A DNA stretch of 64,000 nucleotides from Rhizobium sp. CF122 (GCF_000282035.1 NZ_AKKA01000079.1:54830-118829); one strand, 5' to 3'. Positions 43,501 through 52,116 are shown, numbered from the stretch's first letter. Translations and numbers: made by a program. Notes: generated by a model not told the origin, from the sequence alone.

Positions 43501-46500
43501 GGAAGGCTGCCGCCTGCTGTGACGTCACGCCGACATGGCGCATCTGGATCTGCGTGCGCGTCCAGGCCTGGACGAGTTCGTGGTTGAAAGCGTCTGCATG
43601 GCGATACCGGTCAACGGCCTGATCCACCTCGTTGCGGCTAGGGGCAGCGATGGTCCAGAAGATGACGCTGACTTTCTTGCCCGGCGGTACGCGGAGGGTG
43701 CGGCGAAGCGAGAGTACCGGATCGAGCGTGAAGCCGTCGGTACCGGAAAGGGTCGCTCCCGCATCAAAAGCGGCGGCGTTCGCGAGGCTACGCCCGCGGC
43801 CTAGGAACTTGCGGCGGTCCGTTTCGAACTCGGTGTCGCGCGTAGAGCCGGAGGTGTCGACGATAAGGTGAGCGACGGCCATGTTCGGCTCGTTCGGATC
43901 TCGCTTGTTGCGCTCGACGCGGATGACGTCGCCGCGCTTGCCGACCTCCGTCTTGACGAACATGCGGGCAAATGCCGGATGGGCGTTGTCGACGTCGTCT
44001 GGCGCGAGAACGGGCTCGAGATAGGAGGTTACTTCGATAAATCGATCCTCCGTCCCCGAATTAACGAGCGTCAGGCGCCGTGCTTCGGCGTCATGCTCAG
44101 TGGCGACAATGCATTCGACTTCGCTCGTGAGGTCGCCTACCGTCTTAGTGAACTCCGCCTTTTCGTCAGCGAAGAGAACCTTTACCTGTTCGCCTTCGAC
44201 ACTCTTTGGCTCCGTAGTTGCCGACCACCATTCGTTGGTCGCCGTATCGCGAAGGAAGATGAAGGTGCCCCAGCGGTCCTCAGTCGGGTCGGCTTTCCAA
44301 CGTGCAACCGATTGGCCGTTCCATCGCGAATAGCCGGCGCCCGTTGCGGTCAGCATCAGCGAATAGTGGCCGTTCGAGAGGAAGACCAGCTCGCGATCAC
44401 GCGAGGCCGGATCATAGATTTTGCGCAGTTCAGGGCGCAACAGATCGTCCTGGATGCTGGCTGGGGTATCGGATTCGTGCTTGCCGCTCATGACCGGAAT
44501 ATCCCGCGGTGCCTTCTCTTGGAGAAGGAGCTCGGCAGCTTCGATCACTGGATCCGAGTGGAAGAGTTCGCGCAGGTGACCATTGAAGGCGACGTTCGCG
44601 ACTGCGGCGATCGACATGCCGTGGTGGTGAGCATAGTAGTTATATACAACCGCGCAAGTCTTGCCTTCTGGCACGCGGGTCGGCGTAAAGTCGACGGCGT
44701 CGTGGTAGCCGAACTTGCCGAGTGCGCCGAGTTTGCGCAGGCGCTGGAGGTTTTCAAGCGCTGAGTCAGGATTGTACTGGCTGGCAAGGATCGACGCATA
44801 GGGCGCAATGACCGCGTTGTGGCCAAGGCCCCGCTTCAAGCCGAGCGAGGGTACACCGAAGTTCGTGTATTGGTAGTTCAGGTTATGGTCGCGCGCATTG
44901 AACGCCGCTTCCGAAATACCCCACGGGATCCCCAGCTTGCGTGCATGGTTCATCTGCTCGACCACAACCAGATTGTTGGTCTGGTTGAGGATGCCTCCGC
45001 CGCGCTCCTGCATGACGAGCGGCGGCATCAGGTACTCGAACATCGAGCCGGACCAGGAGACAAGCGCACCACGCGAGCCAACTGGGACGACCTGGCGGCC
45101 GAGACGATACCAATGTTCCGTCGGCAGATCGCCCTTGGCGATGCCGAACAGGCTGGTTAGTCGGCATTCCGACGCGAGCAGGTCGTAGCAGGCCTGATCG
45201 AGTTCGCCACTTTCGACGCGGTAGCCGATCGAGAGCAGACGTCTTTCGGGCCGGAACAGGAAGCCGAAGTCCATCGAGAAGGCGAGGTCGCGGGCCTTGT
45301 CGCGTAAGGCAATCAGGCGCGGGCGCAGTGCGTCGATGTTGGACAGATCGAAGGTGCTGTCGGAGATGTGGGCTTCGCAGACCTTGACGAGAGATTCCGC
45401 CCAGCGCGTGACTTCGACGCTCAATGCGGACTTCACCTCATGATCGAGGTTGGCAGCGAGCTTTTGAATGTCGCGCGCCAGAACGGCGAGGTTGATGATG
45501 CGGATCGATGCGAACTCGTGCTCGCGCTTGACCGCGGCCAATGCGTTCTGGAATCCGATGATACGCTCTTCCAAGCGACGGCGCAGCGGGCGAACCGTCT
45601 TGCGATCGTCCGGCAACTCGGACAGCACCTCCGCGAGGATGCCTGCGGTATCGCCGACGCCATCGAGGTTGCCCTGCATATGAGCGGAGGGCGCTTCCGC
45701 CCAGTTGCGGCAGGCCGACGAGATCGCGATGAGGTGGCCGGCGAGGTTGCCGCTATCGACTGCGGAAACATAGCGCGGCCCAAGCGTATCGAGAGTATCA
45801 GTGTGGTACCAGTTGAAGAGGTGCCCGCGGAATTTCTCCATCTTGTCGATTGTCGCGATCGTCTGTTCGAGCCGATCAATGGTCTCCTCGAAGGAGAACC
45901 ATCCGAAATGCCGGCCGGAAACGACGGATAGGAGGTAGACGCCAATATTGGTTGGGGACGTGCGTGTCGCCACGATTACATGAGGCGTCTCCTGGACGTT
46001 GTCCGGAGGCAGATAGTTTTGCTCGGCAGTTGTGAACGTCTCGAAATAGCGCCACGTGCGGCGGGCGATCTTGCGAAGTTCGCTAGAAACAGAATCGGCA
46101 ACCTCAAGCCGGTCTTCCGTCTCGGCCGACTGGCTGACGTAATAGGCGACCATCGGCGAAAGGATCCAGAGAAACGCGAACGGAACGCCGACCAGATATG
46201 CCTTGTCACCGGAAAGCGCTGCAAAGGCTAGGGCGAGCAGGGCCAGCACCGGGGCGTGCCACATCGCCTTGTAGTAAGAGACGATGGTTCCCTGCTTGCC
46301 GGCCTGGACACTGGCAGCCGTTCGCCATTGCAGCATCAGCTTGTGGCTGACAAACAGACGGTAGAGCGAGCGACCGATGGCATCGGCCATCATGCAAGCG
46401 GAATCGGCAATGAAGATAATCCGGAGAGCGACCTGTGCGTTGGCAGCACGGATATCGGACCAGACGGTGTAGAGATGGGCGCGGGCGACGATATCGCTGG

Positions 46501-49066
46501 TGCGCGGGATGATACCATTGATGAGGGAGAGTGTCGGGGCGACGAACAGGCAGAAAATCAATAGGATCTGCCACACGAGCGCGCCGAGCGGGGCCATGAA
46601 ATACCAGCCAAGCACTGAGGCGAAGAACCATGCGATTGGCGTCAGCGATCGGCGGAGGTTGTCGAACATCTTCCAGCGCCCGAGCCCGGTGACGCCGTGC
46701 TTCGGGTTGAACATGTACGGCAGCAGCTGCCAGTCACCACGCGCCCAGCGATGCTGGCGCGAGGTTTCGACCTCGTAGCGGGTCGGGAAATCCTCGACGA
46801 GCTCCAGATCGGTGACGAGCGCGCAGCGGGCCATCGAACCCTCTAGCAGGTCGTGGCTGAGCACTGAGTTTTCGTCGACGCGCCCTTTGAGCGATGCTTC
46901 GAAGGCGTCGACGTGATAGAGGCCCTTGCCGGTGAAGGTGCCCTCACCCGCCAAATCCTGATAGACGTCGGAGACGGTAAATACGTAAGGGTCGAGGCCG
47001 CGATTGATCGAGAAGACACGCTGGAAGACCGATGCATCCTTGCCCGTCGTCAGTGACGGCGTGACGCGCGGTTGCAGCACGCCATAGCCGCTTTCGACCC
47101 GACCGCTGACCGGATTGATGACCGGACGGTTGATTGGGTGGTAGAGCTTGCCAGCGAGCTTAGTGACGGCATCGCGCATCAGGCGTGTGTCGGCATCGAG
47201 CGTCATAACGTACTGAACGTTTGCCGGCACGATGTTTGCGCCCGGAAGGTAAGTGGTATCGCGGTCGCCGCGAAGCAGCAGGTTCAGTTCGTGCAGTTTG
47301 CCGCGCTTGCGCTCCCATCCCATCCAGGCGCCCTCGGATGGATTGTAGAGTCGACGGCGATGCAGGAGGTAGAAGCGCGTCTTGCCATCGAAGGCATACC
47401 GTGCTGAAAGGTTTGCGACCTCGCGGCGGGCATAGTCCAATACCTCGAGGTCGGCGGACGTTTCCTCGGCCTGGCTGTCCGGCCAGTCGCTGAGCAGCGC
47501 GAAGTAGATCTCCCCACGCGGGTTGGCGAGGTAGTGAACTTCGAGATTGCGGACGAGTTCATCGACACTGTCACGGTTGGAGATAAGGCAGGGAACGACC
47601 AGTAGCGTGCGGGCTTCTTCGGGAATACCCTCCTTGAACTCGTAGCCGACCAATCGGGCCGGCGTGACGAAGAACGACAGTACCGTGTTGAAGAGGCCGG
47701 TTGCGCCTTCCGAAGCCGGGAGCGAGAACATGATCAGCAGGATCGCGATCTCAAGTGGTCCCATGCCGGCATTGGCCATGAACTTGCCGACGATCGCCAT
47801 GGCGATGATGGTGAGCAGGATTACCGGTGTGGCGATCGAGAGCCAGTTGAAACGGCGAACGGTTCGGACGAAGTGCTGCGTTGCGGTCGGGCTATAGTTC
47901 GCACGCGCTTCGAGTTTGGGCCTTTGAGCACCGGTCAGAAAGCCACCGACATTCGGTTCATGCGGTTGTGGCTCGCCGGAGGCCTTCGCCTCTTCGGTCA
48001 TATCCAGCGCCAGTTGGGCGATCTCCATTTCCGAAAGCGGCGAGCGCTTGGCGAGTTTTTCGATCTGCTTGCGGTACTTGTTGCGCGAACCCGAATCGAG
48101 ATCGCCGTAGTCGGAATGATCCCACAGCAGCTTGTCGACATGGCTGACCTGTTCGACCCAAACGGACCATTCGGTGTCGTCGATCTCGCGCAAGCTCCGG
48201 ATGATGTTGCCCATCGTGACGTTGCCGGAGGACAGGCGGCTGTGCTCCGCCATTGTCGTTTCTTCGGTATCGCGTCCGAGGGCCTCGAGGCGCTCGTCGA
48301 GCCAGGCGATCGCCACGCTGGAGGCCTGCGACCCGTCACGCATGCGGTAGAGGAATTGCGTTGCGAAGGTATTGTCTTCGGCAAGAGACTCGAGCGACTT
48401 AAGATACTCGGCCGCCTTTGTCGGGTCCGTCAGCCGCACAAGCTCATCTGCAGCCTCGTTGGCACGCCGACGCAACCGGCGGCTGCGCTCGACGCGGATC
48501 GAAATGCGACGCAGATTTTCCACGAGCACATAGCGAACAAGCGATGGCAGTGCCCAGAGTTCACCGATCCTCAACGTTTCGCTCTGCTGGAAGCCATCGA
48601 CGAGGGCCGTCAGGCTTTCCTGCGAGATCGTGCTGTGGGTGTGGGCGACATAAAGCCATGCGAGCACCAGGGTGCGCGGGATCTGCACGCCGCTGACGTC
48701 GATCGTTGGCAGTTCTCGATAGAAGCGCCGCGGGAAGTCACGACGGATTTCCTGGATCGCTTCCTCGACGATGTAATGGTTGTCGAGCAGCCATTCCGCT
48801 GCCGGGGTAATGGTTTCACCGGATTCCACGTCCGTTGCCGTGGTGCGGTAGACCCGCAGGATTTCCTTCTCGTTTTCCTTATGCCGCGCGAAGAAATCGA
48901 AGGGCGTAAAAGCGGGCAGCGAGTCGACGCCGCGCACGGCGACGGAGGCGCCGATTGCCTTGATATCCTCAATGGAAAGATAGGTTGAGCGGATCGAGTC
49001 GTTATGATCGATCTGCTTCGTTTCGGACTCGCGGGACGGGCTCGGAGACGTTGCGGAAATGTTCAT
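40547..49066 (-). CDS. ndvB: Cyclic beta-1,2-glucan synthase (NdvB/ChvB/Cgs)
   Basis: Inner-membrane enzyme that starts, elongates, sizes and cyclises beta-1,2-glucans needed for osmotic adaptation and, in rhizobia and Brucella, for host infection. At 2839 aa it has the usual giant size. A membrane glycosyltransferase region has the acidic motif LDADTR near residue 622 and Q-HRWARGDWQ near 768, between groups of membrane helices. The C-terminal third is a GH94 phosphorylase-like domain with GGDWNDG near residue 2530, which trims chain length. I start at MNISATS (49066); the frame is open 43 codons further. Confidence 0.96.
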   Translation of the reverse strand: MNISATSPSPSRESETKQIDHNDSIRSTYLSIEDIKAIGASVAVRGVDSLPAFTPFDFFARHKENEKEILRVYRTTATDVESGETITPAAEWLLDNHYIVEEAIQEIRRDFPRRFYRELPTIDVSGVQIPRTLVLAWLYVAHTHSTISQESLTALVDGFQQSETLRIGELWALPSLVRYVLVENLRRISIRVERSRRLRRRANEAADELVRLTDPTKAAEYLKSLESLAEDNTFATQFLYRMRDGSQASSVAIAWLDERLEALGRDTEETTMAEHSRLSSGNVTMGNIIRSLREIDDTEWSVWVEQVSHVDKLLWDHSDYGDLDSGSRNKYRKQIEKLAKRSPLSEMEIAQLALDMTEEAKASGEPQPHEPNVGGFLTGAQRPKLEARANYSPTATQHFVRTVRRFNWLSIATPVILLTIIAMAIVGKFMANAGMGPLEIAILLIMFSLPASEGATGLFNTVLSFFVTPARLVGYEFKEGIPEEARTLLVVPCLISNRDSVDELVRNLEVHYLANPRGEIYFALLSDWPDSQAEETSADLEVLDYARREVANLSARYAFDGKTRFYLLHRRRLYNPSEGAWMGWERKRGKLHELNLLLRGDRDTTYLPGANIVPANVQYVMTLDADTRLMRDAVTKLAGKLYHPINRPVINPVSGRVESGYGVLQPRVTPSLTTGKDASVFQRVFSINRGLDPYVFTVSDVYQDLAGEGTFTGKGLYHVDAFEASLKGRVDENSVLSHDLLEGSMARCALVTDLELVEDFPTRYEVETSRQHRWARGDWQLLPYMFNPKHGVTGLGRWKMFDNLRRSLTPIAWFFASVLGWYFMAPLGALVWQILLIFCLFVAPTLSLINGIIPRTSDIVARAHLYTVWSDIRAANAQVALRIIFIADSACMMADAIGRSLYRLFVSHKLMLQWRTAASVQAGKQGTIVSYYKAMWHAPVLALLALAFAALSGDKAYLVGVPFAFLWILSPMVAYYVSQSAETEDRLEVADSVSSELRKIARRTWRYFETFTTAEQNYLPPDNVQETPHVIVATRTSPTNIGVYLLSVVSGRHFGWFSFEETIDRLEQTIATIDKMEKFRGHLFNWYHTDTLDTLGPRYVSAVDSGNLAGHLIAISSACRNWAEAPSAHMQGNLDGVGDTAGILAEVLSELPDDRKTVRPLRRRLEERIIGFQNALAAVKREHEFASIRIINLAVLARDIQKLAANLDHEVKSALSVEVTRWAESLVKVCEAHISDSTFDLSNIDALRPRLIALRDKARDLAFSMDFGFLFRPERRLLSIGYRVESGELDQACYDLLASECRLTSLFGIAKGDLPTEHWYRLGRQVVPVGSRGALVSWSGSMFEYLMPPLVMQERGGGILNQTNNLVVVEQMNHARKLGIPWGISEAAFNARDHNLNYQYTNFGVPSLGLKRGLGHNAVIAPYASILASQYNPDSALENLQRLRKLGALGKFGYHDAVDFTPTRVPEGKTCAVVYNYYAHHHGMSIAAVANVAFNGHLRELFHSDPVIEAAELLLQEKAPRDIPVMSGKHESDTPASIQDDLLRPELRKIYDPASRDRELVFLSNGHYSLMLTATGAGYSRWNGQSVARWKADPTEDRWGTFIFLRDTATNEWWSATTEPKSVEGEQVKVLFADEKAEFTKTVGDLTSEVECIVATEHDAEARRLTLVNSGTEDRFIEVTSYLEPVLAPDDVDNAHPAFARMFVKTEVGKRGDVIRVERNKRDPNEPNMAVAHLIVDTSGSTRDTEFETDRRKFLGRGRSLANAAAFDAGATLSGTDGFTLDPVLSLRRTLRVPPGKKVSVIFWTIAAPSRNEVDQAVDRYRHADAFNHELVQAWTRTQIQMRHVGVTSQQAAAFQHLGRHLVYPDMYLRADAAAVAAGMQSQSSLWPLAISGDFPIFTLRVNDDMDLDIVREALLAQEYLRSRGVTADLVIMNERASSYAQDMQHAVDQMAENVRRMGQADGLRQHIFTVRKDLMEESTYHALISASRVTLHAKNGKIIDQINRAVALFSPSKEEQHELERADRLKTPVKRIAPAPASRPSRVVIEEEGDLNYWNGIGGFAGDGREYVVRLPGGHATPHPWINVISNEKFGFHVSAEGAGFTWSANSRDYQLTSWSNDAVINRPGEAIYVVDRDSGAVLTPFANLSERPDIRFEARHGLGYSVFSSVQNEIALEVTQTVDREKPVKLQRIRLRNAGSKPRKLRIYGYVEWVLGNNTQKSAPFILSEHDEETGALFASNNYSIDYSGRVAFFVAGEKPSSFTASRREFIGKKGTIQAPHALNSGASLSGTTELDGDPAAVLAIDIEIGPDEERDVCFFLGDTKTKAEARALINDIRKVAFEDVVHANRAFWQGFTGKLQVSTPDQSMNNLINTWLPYQSLGCRIMARTAFYQASGAFGFRDQLQDTLAFVIHEPSIARKQILNAASRQFREGDVQHWWLPGTGAGVRTMISDDVVWLAYAIHHYCSVTRDKSVLDEQLAFLEGPALLEGQHDSFYLPEISEDKASVYEHAAIALDLAIARTGKNGLPLFLGGDWNDGMNRVGIGGQGTSVWLGWFLAGALRSFSAYAEERGDKARVERWTQHLTTLKAALETVAWDGAYYRRGTFDDGSLLGSKESLECQIDSIAQSWSVLSGEGDPAHSAKAMNSVLDKLVDPEARIIRLFTPPFANSAKDPGYIKAYPPGVRENGGQYTHAATWVVLALAELGRGDDALRCFELLNPISHARDPVSAERYRVEPYIIAADVYGEGALSGRGGWTWYTGSAGWLYRAVIEGILGIKVRDGRLYVRPALASTWDGFSAEIEHAGAKYLISVSKSSHPRGYDVTINGREVTDPDEGYPVG

Positions 49067-49374
49067 GGGTTCGGTTCTGGATCCAAACAAAGTTATGATG
49101 ATTTTGCGTAGCCTTTTGCACTGCCAAATATGACTGCCGCATGAACAGCGCCGGGGTTTCCTGATCCCAGACAGCAAGATCGAAGCGGTAATCAACCGAC
49201 GATGCGAAACGGTTTAAACGCAACCTATGTGGGCGATGTGCGAACACGACTCCGTTGCGCCCTCCACCCTTTCGGAGCCATCCCGGGAAAGTTGGACACC
49301 ATTGCGATAATTCAAGTCAAGATGTTTCAAAGGATGCAATGGGGCAGCGTACGAACATCACTTGCGGTCGAAAA
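49067..49374. other. Upstream region of the cyclic glucan synthase gene
   Basis: About 310 bp without a convincing gene. On the minus strand a CTTGAC hexamer (rhizobial -35 consensus) lies at about 49315-49320, but no matching -10 is obvious. The start codon of ndvB has a poor ribosome site, so translation may be limited or start elsewhere. Confidence 0.35.
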
Positions 49375-49404
49375 GAAATCGGCGCTTGGGCAAGCGCCGA
49401 TTTC
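49375..49404 (-). terminator. Terminator after the DUF1328 gene
   Basis: GAAATCGGCGCTTG pairs perfectly over 14 bp with CAAGCGCCGATTTC with almost no loop (GG). On the minus strand it is followed by TTTTCG. It ends the DUF1328 transcript before the ndvB promoter region. Confidence 0.82.
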
Positions 49405-49427
49405 CAATCTTACACCAGTGTTTTTTG

Positions 49428-49592
49428 TCAAGCGCGTCGCATGAGGCGCATAACCAGCGAGACGACAAACAGGATCAGGAACAGGAAGAAAAGAACCTGT
49501 GCGATCGACGCGGAAGCACCTGCAATGCCGCCAAAGCCCAAAACCCCGGCAATCAGCGCTACAACGAGAAATACGAGTGCATAATAAAGCAT
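49428..49592 (-). CDS. DUF1328 (UPF0391) small membrane protein
   Basis: 54-aa protein made of two membrane helices: MLYYALVFLVVALIAGVLGF, then a glycine-rich turn GGIAGASASIA and VLFFLFLILFVVSLV, ending in a basic tail RLMRRA. Members of this family are often induced by stress and in stationary phase; the molecular role is unknown. The ATG has an excellent ribosome site, AAAGGAGAT. An exact general-stress promoter lies just upstream and a perfect terminator downstream, so it is a self-contained, stress-controlled unit. Confidence 0.88.
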   Translation of the reverse strand: MLYYALVFLVVALIAGVLGFGGIAGASASIAQVLFFLFLILFVVSLVMRLMRRA

Positions 49593-49622
49593 GGCGATCT
49601 CCTTTGTCTTTGCTGACGAAAT

Positions 49623-49647
49623 AACGGGAGGTCGCCCTATTGGTTCC
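49623..49647 (-). promoter_or_regulatory. EcfG/RpoE2-type general stress promoter
   Basis: Read on the minus strand it is GGAAC, 16 bp, CGTT, the exact consensus of the alphaproteobacterial general stress sigma factor (EcfG, RpoE2 in Sinorhizobium). The -10 CGTT lies 31 bp upstream of the DUF1328 start codon, leaving a short leader with a strong ribosome site. Confidence 0.8.
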
Positions 49648-49678
49648 GTTGGAGCCCCCAGGCCGGGTTCAGCCAATA

Positions 49679-49710
49679 GAAAAGGCGGGTCGAAATCGAC
49701 GCACCTTTTC
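49679..49710 (-). terminator. Imperfect hairpin upstream of the DUF1328 promoter
   Basis: GAAAAGG pairs with CCTTTTC (7 bp), and an inner GTCGA-AA-TCGAC stem stacks on it with mismatches between. It lies 32 bp upstream of the EcfG -35 and may end transcription from the small membrane protein gene at 49896. Confidence 0.4.
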
Positions 49711-49804
49711 TATATCGGCAACCAACCGCAATCTTAGACTGCATGGAAGAGATGGAGCAGAATAATCACCGGGATCGGAATATCCCAAAATCCCTTTTAT
49801 CTTC

Positions 49805-49838
49805 ATTCTCCGTTTCACAATGAATGTGATGAGAGAAT
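49805..49838. promoter_or_regulatory. Two-part inverted repeat, possible operator
   Basis: ATTCTC and TCACA on the left mirror TGTGA and GAGAAT on the right, around ATGAA. The arms are unequal in spacing, so it is an imperfect 34-bp dyad. It lies 57 bp downstream of a small gene's stop and about 210 bp upstream of the DUF1328 start. Binding partner unknown. Confidence 0.3.
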
Positions 49839-49895
49839 AAAACGTGGCTCCGACGCGGCATCTCTCGACGGCCGCGACACTACGTGTTCTTTGGC

Positions 49896-50060
49896 TTATC
49901 CTACGATGCCAAAGACGAGGGCTGTGACGAAAAGAAATGCCGCCGTGACAAGCGTTGCGTGAACGACAAGCTGAATCTTGCTGCGTGTCGTGACCGGCTT
50001 CTTGGTCTGGACGGAACCATATTGATTCACATGAGCATGCGAGATACCCAAGTCTGCCAT
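49896..50060 (-). CDS. Small single-pass membrane protein, 54 aa
   Basis: MADLGISHAHVNQYGSVQTK opens a polar N-terminal part, and a single hydrophobic helix follows (IQLVVHATLVTAAFLFVTALVFGIV) ending the chain. The ATG at 50060 has a good GGAGG site; the frame runs further upstream, but that part is charged and unlike a start. It looks like a conserved rhizobial hypothetical, but I cannot name a family. It reads toward the DUF1328 gene. Confidence 0.6.
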   Translation of the reverse strand: MADLGISHAHVNQYGSVQTKKPVTTRSKIQLVVHATLVTAAFLFVTALVFGIVG

Positions 50061-50181
50061 GTGCTGCCTCCGTTTCTCCGCGCTTCTTTTGTTAGAGCGT
50101 GTTTTCGTATTTTCTCTATCTAATAGGTAGAGATAAAATTCTGTCCTGCCAGGGGACGTTAAAAAATCCGTCCTTCGGCGA

Positions 50182-50376
50182 TTACACGAGAATTCGCCAC
50201 GCCCAGAGCAACGAACGATCGTCTCCGGCACCTTGGCGGCACCTGACCGTTGCTTCCGGTGTTTCCAGGAGTCGCCGGTCTTTCTCTGCGGGAATGGATG
50301 TCGAGGGTGCAGCTTCTCTATCGATCTTGGCCGATGGCTGCAGATATCCCATGGTCATGCCGCCAAGAAAAAACAT
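50182..50376 (-). CDS. Doubtful small ORF, 64 aa
   Basis: ATG at 50376 with GGAG 8 nt upstream. The product starts MFFLGGMTMGYLQPSAKIDRE and has no membrane helix or known motif. The first 30 residues look more protein-like than the Arg-rich remainder. It may be real, a leader, or chance. It faces the same way as the small membrane gene. Confidence 0.25.
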   Translation of the reverse strand: MFFLGGMTMGYLQPSAKIDREAAPSTSIPAEKDRRLLETPEATVRCRQGAGDDRSLLWAWRILV

Positions 50377-50387
50377 GCCGGATCTCC

Positions 50388-50423
50388 ATGATCACGAAAA
50401 TTAACGGGCGTTAACCGGATCAT
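50388..50423. promoter_or_regulatory. Nested inverted repeat, possible operator
   Basis: Outer arms ATGATC and GATCAT enclose an inner palindrome TTAACG-GG-CGTTAA. The inner dyad is 14 bp and AT-rich, like a regulator site. It lies just upstream of the small ORF at 50376. Confidence 0.35.
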
Positions 50424-50486
50424 GACAGAAGTAAGGCAAGTGTCAATAGTCTAGTCGAATGGTCGTGTTTTAGTGGATCATTAAGG

Positions 50487-50507
50487 CTGAGGCCCAGCGA
50501 GCCTCAG
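50487..50507 (-). terminator. Terminator hairpin after the peptide transporter operon
   Basis: CTGAGGC pairs with GCCTCAG (7 bp plus one G-U) around a 7-nt loop, 29 bp after the last operon stop. On the minus strand it is followed by CCTTAATG; the U-run is weak. Confidence 0.5.
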
Positions 50508-50536
50508 TGAAATCAAATCGTTGGAAGGATTGCCCT

Positions 50537-51286
50537 TCAAGCTTTGACGAAACCCTTACTGGCAACCATCAAATTTCGCGTGTAGTCCTCTGTCACGGCT
50601 GCCTGCGCAAGCTGCGCTGAAGTCAGTCGCTCGACGACGGCCCCGTTTCGCATCACGGCCAGGCGACCGCACATGTGGGTGACGACGCCGAGATCATGGC
50701 TGACCATAACGAAGGTCAGCTTGCGATCTCGCCGCACCTGTTCGAGGAGGTTCAGAACCTCCGCTTGCACTGAAGCGTCAAGGGCCGAGGTCGGCTCATC
50801 AAGCAAGAGGATGGACGGCTCGACGATCAATGCCCGGGCAATCGCAACGCGTTGACGCTGACCGCCCGAAAGCTGATGCGGGTAACGGAAACGGAAGCCA
50901 TTTCCAAGCCCGACTTCGTCGAGGGCCCGGGCGATCCGCATGTCACTGTCGCTGATGCCGTGTATCGCCAGCGGCTCGAGTAGGAGGCGATCTATGGTCT
51001 GGCGAGGATGCAGGGATCCATAAGGATCCTGGAAGACCATCTGCACCTGTCTGTAAAAGGCCTTGGATCGTTTCGCACCAACGAGGGGATCGCTATGGAT
51101 CTTGATCGAGCCGCCTGCCACCGGTGCCAGGCCGGCAACGGCACGGAGCAGGGTCGACTTTCCCGATCCGGACTCGCCGACCAGGCCGAATGACTCGCCG
51201 GTCTCGATATCAACGCTGACGTCCTTTAACGCACGGAAGTGATCATAGGTTACGCTCAGCTTGTCGACTGAAAGTGCGATGCTCAT
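50537..51286 (-). CDS. Peptide ABC transporter ATP-binding protein (DppF/OppF-like)
   Basis: One of two ATPases energising the peptide importer. Walker A GESGSGKST is near residue 39, the signature LSGGQRQR near 140, and Walker B ILLLDEPTS follows with H-loop VSHDLG. Length is 249 aa, slightly short, lacking the extended Opp C-terminal domain. The start ATG overlaps the upstream stop as ATGA, so it is translationally coupled. Last gene of the operon. Confidence 0.9.
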   Translation of the reverse strand: MSIALSVDKLSVTYDHFRALKDVSVDIETGESFGLVGESGSGKSTLLRAVAGLAPVAGGSIKIHSDPLVGAKRSKAFYRQVQMVFQDPYGSLHPRQTIDRLLLEPLAIHGISDSDMRIARALDEVGLGNGFRFRYPHQLSGGQRQRVAIARALIVEPSILLLDEPTSALDASVQAEVLNLLEQVRRDRKLTFVMVSHDLGVVTHMCGRLAVMRNGAVVERLTSAQLAQAAVTEDYTRNLMVASKGFVKA

Positions 51287-52116
51287 GCTCCCCACTCCGG
51301 CCTGCGATCGAGAACCGGCAGCGGATGCCTGCTTTCTCCAATTTGGGGCATGCAGTTCAACAGGCCCTGCGTGTAGGGGTGGCGCGCATTCTTGAGCTCC
51401 GATGCCTTGAGTTCTTCGACAACCTTGCCGGCATACATAACGATGACACGGTCGCAGAAGGACGAAACCAGGCGCAGGTCGTGGGATACGAAGATCAGCC
51501 CCATGCCGCGTTCCGACACGAGCCGGTCCATGATCCTGAGAACATCAAGCTGGACCGTGACATCCAGTGCGGAGGTCGGTTCGTCGGCGATCAGCAACTC
51601 CGGATCGGCGATCAGCATCATGGCGATCATGGCGCGCTGGCCCATGCCGCCCGAGACCTCGTGCGGATAGAGGTCGAATACCCGCTCGGGGTCGCGGATC
51701 TGCACGGCCTCCAACATGGCGAGAGCGCGATCGCGCGCCTCCGCCTTGCCGACTTTCTCATGGGTCCTCAGCGTTTCGCAGATCTGTCGGCCGATCGACA
51801 TGACGGGATCGAGCGAATACTTCGGATCCTGCAGGACCATCGCGATGCGTTTGCCGCGCAATTGCCGGCGCTGCTTGGCGGATGCGGCGAGAAGATCAAT
51901 GCCGTTGAAATCGAGCTTGTCGGCTGAAACGATGCCGTGCTTCGGGGTCAAGCCCATAATGGCGCGCCCGGTCTGAGACTTGCCTGAGCCGGATTCACCG
52001 ACGATGCCGAGGCGTTCCTTGCCAAGCGTAAACGAGACGCCGCGGACGGCTTCGATGACGCCCGTGCGCGTGGGGTAGCTGACTTTGAGGTTTTGAACGG
52101 TGAGGAGCTCGGTCAC
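51283..52116 (-). CDS. Peptide ABC transporter ATP-binding protein (DppD/OppD-like)
   Basis: Second ATPase of the importer. Walker A is GESGSGKSQ near residue 41, the signature appears as VSGGMGQR, and Walker B is LLIADEPTS. The C-terminal RHPYTQGLLNCMP stretch is typical of the oligopeptide ATPase extension. Length is 277 aa. Start is GTG, overlapping the upstream permease stop as GTGA. The long upstream open frame in the same register is a shadow of that permease. Confidence 0.9.
   Translation of the reverse strand: MTELLTVQNLKVSYPTRTGVIEAVRGVSFTLGKERLGIVGESGSGKSQTGRAIMGLTPKHGIVSADKLDFNGIDLLAASAKQRRQLRGKRIAMVLQDPKYSLDPVMSIGRQICETLRTHEKVGKAEARDRALAMLEAVQIRDPERVFDLYPHEVSGGMGQRAMIAMMLIADPELLIADEPTSALDVTVQLDVLRIMDRLVSERGMGLIFVSHDLRLVSSFCDRVIVMYAGKVVEELKASELKNARHPYTQGLLNCMPQIGESRHPLPVLDRRPEWGA

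Larger units (their letters stand above)
50061..50536. other. Gene-poor region between the small membrane gene and the peptide transporter operon
   Basis: 476 bp containing one doubtful small ORF (50182-50376), a nested inverted repeat (50388-50423) and the hairpin that ends the peptide transporter operon (50487-50507). An AT-rich stretch at about 50095-50165 probably holds the promoter of the small membrane gene. Confidence 0.45.
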
